Source: Anaerolineaceae bacterium UBA5404 (GTDB taxonomy: Bacteria; Chloroflexota; Anaerolineae; Anaerolineales; Anaerolineaceae). From it: a stretch of 64,000 nucleotides of DNA. Under the pieces are notes generated by a model. That model did not search any database, was not told where the DNA came from, and saw only the letters and a program-made list of their open reading frames with translations. The stretch lies in the NCBI GenBank assembly GCA_002409625.1, contig DHNY01000002.1, positions 104,661-168,660 on the forward strand, given 5' to 3'. The position numbers and the translations under genes were made by a program. Shown in pieces: positions 61,407-64,000 of this stretch. The first letter of the stretch is position 1. Each line of letters begins with the position of its first letter.

Positions 61407-62424
61407 TTTTCTATCTGATGAATTAATTCATGACGATGACTATATTGTTGAGGTGCATCACCTTAAACAATATTTCCCAATCAAAGCTGGTTTGTTGCAG
61501 CGCGTGGTTGGACACGTAAAAGCCGTGGATGATGTTACTTTCAGAATCAAGAAGGGCAAAACCCTTGGCTTAGTGGGTGAGTCTGGCTGTGGAAAAACGA
61601 CCGTTGGCAAGACGATGTTGAGGCTGAATACGGCAACCGCTGGTAAGGTGCTTTTTGATGGAATCGATCTTTTTTCTCTCAACCGGGAAGAAGTTCGTGA
61701 TCTGCGCCCAAGAATGCAGATGATTTTCCAGGACCCTTACTCAAGCCTTTCACCCCGCTTGCCCATCAGTGAAATTATTGGTGAGGCAGTGCGTGAACAT
61801 AACATTGTGTCACGTGAGGAGCACAACGATTATATCGACGAAGTGATGCTCAATTGTGGTTTGCAGCCTTACCATAAGGACCGCTACCCGCATGAGTTTT
61901 CTGGTGGACAGCGCCAACGCATTTGTATTGCCCGTTCACTTGCTTTGAAGCCTGATTTCATCGTTTGTGACGAGCCCGTTTCTGCTTTGGACGTCTCTAT
62001 TCAGGCGCAAATCATCAACTTGCTTGAAGATTTGCAGAATGAAAACAAGATGGCTTACCTGTTTATTTCTCATGACCTCTCAGTTGTACAACATATTTCA
62101 GATTACATTGGTGTGATGTACCTGGGCGATATAGTAGAATATAGCCAGAAGGAATTCTTGTTTGAGAATCCATTACATCCTTACACGCAAGCATTGCTTA
62201 GTGCAGTACCTGTTCCTGATCCGACCTTGAAGATGAAACGCATTATTTTGGAAGGTAGCATTCCTTCCCCTGCGAATCCTCCCTCCGGATGTAAATTCCA
62301 CACCCGCTGCCCGCATGTAATGCCCATTTGTAAGGAAGAAGTTCCACCGGTTATTGAGATGAAACCAGACCACGAAGTGGCTTGTCACCTCTACACCGGA
62401 CAGGGAAGGGTTTTGAACCTATAG
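61396..62424 (+). CDS. ABC importer ATPase, OppF/DppF-like
   Basis: A 342-residue ATPase: GESGCGKTTVGKTM Walker A, HEFSGGQRQRICIARS signature, DFIVCDEPVSALDV Walker B, and LFISHDLSVV. C-terminal CKFHTRCPHVMPIC cysteines are present. It overlaps the OppD gene. Together the five genes of this operon form a full importer with two permeases and two ATPases. Confidence 0.93.
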   Translation: MEYDFLSDELIHDDDYIVEVHHLKQYFPIKAGLLQRVVGHVKAVDDVTFRIKKGKTLGLVGESGCGKTTVGKTMLRLNTATAGKVLFDGIDLFSLNREEVRDLRPRMQMIFQDPYSSLSPRLPISEIIGEAVREHNIVSREEHNDYIDEVMLNCGLQPYHKDRYPHEFSGGQRQRICIARSLALKPDFIVCDEPVSALDVSIQAQIINLLEDLQNENKMAYLFISHDLSVVQHISDYIGVMYLGDIVEYSQKEFLFENPLHPYTQALLSAVPVPDPTLKMKRIILEGSIPSPANPPSGCKFHTRCPHVMPICKEEVPPVIEMKPDHEVACHLYTGQGRVLNL

Positions 62425-62425
62425 G

Positions 62426-62698
62426 ATGACGAAGCAGTATCAAGACGATGACGGACGTGTGATTTGTGACATGAACGTCGAAGGCATGAGCTGGTATAAC
62501 CAGAACGTGTCTAAGGTGAGTGATTATCGCCGAAGTCGGGTTAAAGCGACTCAGTCAAAAGCTGGAAGCGTGATGACCCGAAAAGAGACTGCGCGCTATA
62601 CCTTTTACGCGGTGTTAGCGGGCTTGACCATAGTAGGCGTTTTTGCGATTGTCTGGATCTTGATGTGGTTGTTCTCTGTCTTCGTCTGGTTGAAGTAA
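62426..62698 (+). CDS. Small hypothetical membrane protein at end of ABC operon 2
   Basis: A 90-residue protein with a polar N-terminal half (MTKQYQDDDGRVICDMNVEGM) and one C-terminal transmembrane helix (FYAVLAGLTIVGVFAIVWILMWLFSVFVW). ATG 62426 comes one base after the OppF stop. A terminator follows. No family recognised; both ABC operons end with small membrane proteins. Confidence 0.65.
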   Translation: MTKQYQDDDGRVICDMNVEGMSWYNQNVSKVSDYRRSRVKATQSKAGSVMTRKETARYTFYAVLAGLTIVGVFAIVWILMWLFSVFVWLK

Positions 62699-62720
62699 TT
62701 CAATCGCTTTGATAAAACAC

Positions 62721-62748
62721 AAAAAAAGAGCTCGTAAGAGCTCTTTTT
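62721..62748 (+). terminator. Rho-independent terminator of ABC operon 2
   Basis: AAAAAGAGCTC (62723-62733) and GAGCTCTTTTT (62738-62748) around the GTAA loop; the five T residues complete the signal. Confidence 0.9.
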
Positions 62749-62751
62749 GAT

Positions 62752-62909
62752 TCGCACTTTCAGCCTGCCTGCAGCTCATTGCAACACACAATGGCGTGGT
62801 TGCGAACGAGGCTAAGTTTGCTGGTGCTCAGGATTATCTGCCCACCATGAACATGCCAATGGAAAGGTTTTTAAATCCTTTGTTTGAGGTTAAGCTTAAA
62901 GCAGGTTAA
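62752..62909 (+). pseudogene. Possible C-terminal gene remnant
   Basis: A plus-strand frame open from 62752 to TAA 62907-62909 reads like coding sequence (HNGVVANEAKFAGAQDYLP, then MPMERFLNPLFEVKLKAG). It has no start codon or ribosome site at its beginning. I do not recognise the family. It may be the tail of a gene whose start has been lost. Confidence 0.25.
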
Positions 62910-63046
62910 AAATTATTCCAAAGTGATATCGCTTCTATGCCACACAAACTCTGGATAGCAGGGTACATTCCCTCATGTTTCAAGAGCAGATGGCTTGGGT
63001 TCTGTAAGGGTCTTGGGAAGCCGAAAAACTGGTTCTGATTTTCCGT

Positions 63047-63074
63047 TTGCATATTTTGGAAAATATGCTAAAAT
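63047..63074 (+). promoter_or_regulatory. Promoter of tRNA-Gln with palindromic spacer
   Basis: TTGCAT (63047-63052), a 16-base spacer, and extended -10 TGCTAAAAT (63066-63074). GCATATTTT-GG-AAAATATGC (63049-63068) is a perfect palindrome covering the spacer. The predicted start is near 63081. Confidence 0.6.
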
Positions 63075-63083
63075 AATCGTCCC

Positions 63084-63154
63084 TGGGGTATGGTGCAATG
63101 GTAGCACACCGGACTTTGAATCCGTTGATCGTGGTTCGAATCCATGTACCCCAG
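63084..63154 (+). tRNA. tRNA-Gln (anticodon TTG)
   Basis: All arms can be drawn. The acceptor TGGGGTA pairs with TACCCCA, and the D arm GTGC pairs with GCAC. The anticodon loop CTTTGAA holds TTG, and the T arm CGTGG/CCATG encloses TTCGAAT. The last anticodon-stem pair is C-T (mismatch). The discriminator is G. CCA is not encoded (CCT follows), so maturation needs RNase Z and the CCA-adding enzyme. Confidence 0.95.
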
Positions 63155-63205
63155 CCTGTAATTATTGTGGACACTGAACCTGACGATCCATATCATTCTT
63201 TTCGC

Positions 63206-63251
63206 ACGACAAGCAGCGTGAATATCACAGTGCCTGCTTGTCGTTATTTTT
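63206..63251 (+). terminator. Terminator between tRNA-Gln and glmU
   Basis: ACGACAAGCAG (63206-63216) and CTGCTTGTCGT (63234-63244) form an 11-bp stem with a 17-base loop containing an inner GTGA/TCAC pairing. It is followed by TATTTTTC. It lies just before the glmU ribosome site (GGAG), so it may control read-through from the tRNA promoter. Confidence 0.75.
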
Positions 63252-63264
63252 CTCGGAGATACTC

Positions 63265-64000
63265 ATGACAATTGCATCTATCATGCTCGCAGCTGGTCAA
63301 GGCACGCGCATGCGCTCAAACTTACCCAAAGTATTACATCCCATTTTAGGCAAGCCGCTCGTTTTGCACGCGCTCAGCGCTGTTGAAAAGCTAAGCGATT
63401 TAGCACCGGTGATTGTGCTTGGGCATGGCGCAGAGGATGTTCAGACTGCCATTCAGGCAGGCGCGAACCGGGAAATCCAATTTGCTATTCAGGAACCTCA
63501 ACTTGGTACTGGTCACGCGGTGATGTGCGCCAGAGAGCTTTTAGAAGGCAAATCTGAGCAGGTGATCATCACTTTTGCGGATATGCCCCTTTTGACCCAA
63601 AACAGCCTTGAACGGATTATTCAGCTGCGTCAGCAGGAGCAAAGCGTCATGGTGATTACAACAGTCATGTCAGAAGAGCCGCGCGGTTTTGGTCGGGTTA
63701 TTCGCGCCCAGGACGGATCTGTAACCGCCATTGTTGAAGAAGTGGACTGTACACCCGAACAGCTTTTGGTGCGCGAGAAAAACACCAGCGCTTATTGTGT
63801 GGATGCTGCCTGGCTTTGGGAAAGCCTGCCCAAATTGCAACCATCCGCCAAAGGTGAGTACTACATCACCGATTTGGTGGCAATGGCTGTGGCTGAAGGC
63901 AAACGGGTTAGTGCCCATGTTTTGGAAGATCGCACGGAAGGTTTGGGGATCAATGATCGCGTGGATCTGGCTGATACTGAGCGCGCATTGCGCATGCGCA
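63265..64000 (+). CDS. glmU: Bifunctional GlmU, N-terminal part (cut by window end)
   Basis: The first ~245 residues of N-acetylglucosamine-1-phosphate uridyltransferase/glucosamine-1-phosphate acetyltransferase, which makes UDP-GlcNAc for the wall and for the glycan locus. LAAGQGTRMRSNLPKVLHP is the uridyltransferase signature, QLGTGHAV and ADMPLL line the active site, and GEYYITD is the family motif. The acetyltransferase half should follow beyond 64000. CGGAGA precedes ATG 63265. Confidence 0.92.
   Translation, partial: MTIASIMLAAGQGTRMRSNLPKVLHPILGKPLVLHALSAVEKLSDLAPVIVLGHGAEDVQTAIQAGANREIQFAIQEPQLGTGHAVMCARELLEGKSEQVIITFADMPLLTQNSLERIIQLRQQEQSVMVITTVMSEEPRGFGRVIRAQDGSVTAIVEEVDCTPEQLLVREKNTSAYCVDAAWLWESLPKLQPSAKGEYYITDLVAMAVAEGKRVSAHVLEDRTEGLGINDRVDLADTERALRMR

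Noticed and set aside
1..64000. CRISPR array, prophage, integron or rRNA operon
   Set aside because: No regularly spaced direct repeats, no phage structural or integrase genes, and no rRNA-like sequence were seen.

Overview
The window is a 64 kb piece of a bacterial chromosome with moderate GC, compact operons, many lipoproteins and several family-5 (oligopeptide/nickel type) solute-binding proteins carrying Pro/Glu/Asp-rich linkers. Together with the EPS-type MarR regulator and the nonulosonate glycan locus, this points to a Chloroflexota bacterium of the class Anaerolineae. That is a judgement from gene content and style; no phylogenetic marker search could be run. There is no CRISPR array, no prophage and no intact transposon.

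Layout. (1) 189-2329: a metal-chelatase gene whose AAA+ part (ChlI/BchI-like) and von Willebrand part (ChlD/BchD-like) lie in different frames, joined by an A9 run followed by a hairpin. This is a strong candidate for programmed -1 frameshifting. (2) 2331-2816: a convergent LURP-one/YxjI-like gene. (3) 2907-25591: a ~22 kb, one-direction surface-glycan locus headed by an EPS-associated MarR regulator read from an apparently leaderless promoter. It encodes a GDP-fucose synthase homologue, a Wzm/Wzt exporter, two Capsule_synth-like glycosyltransferases, further glycosyltransferases, two methyltransferases, a UDP-GlcNAc 4,6-dehydratase with an RmlD-like reductase, two NeuB-type synthases (one without a SAF domain), three cytidylyltransferases (one fused to a HAD phosphatase), and several oxidoreductases. 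Together they look able to make and export a polysaccharide carrying sialic-acid-like sugars. (4) 25660-38145: mostly minus-strand housekeeping and accessory genes: a NifU-like protein, a kinase-like phosphotransferase, OsmC, glutamate dehydrogenase, an aminotransferase, a sugar nucleotidyltransferase, a lone PD-(D/E)XK nuclease, lipoproteins, a DsrE protein, a LysM surface protein, a metallo-hydrolase, RNase Y and RecX. (5) 38588-45898: two small membrane proteins, RNase Z, Maf, a lipoprotein class B PBP, RsgA and an orphan solute-binding lipoprotein. (6) 46184-62698: two complete paralogous five-gene ABC importers (binding protein, hairpin, DppB, DppC, OppD, OppF), each ending with small membrane proteins. 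(7) 63084-64000: tRNA-Gln(TTG), a terminator, and the start of glmU, cut by the window end.

Promoters follow a recurring style: extended -10 elements of the form TGnTAnAAT, several of them 6-8 bases from the start codon, so that some transcripts should be leaderless. Terminators are clear GC-rich hairpins with T tracts. Inside both ABC operons a strong hairpin without a good T tract separates the binding-protein gene from the permease genes, which probably keeps the binding protein in excess.
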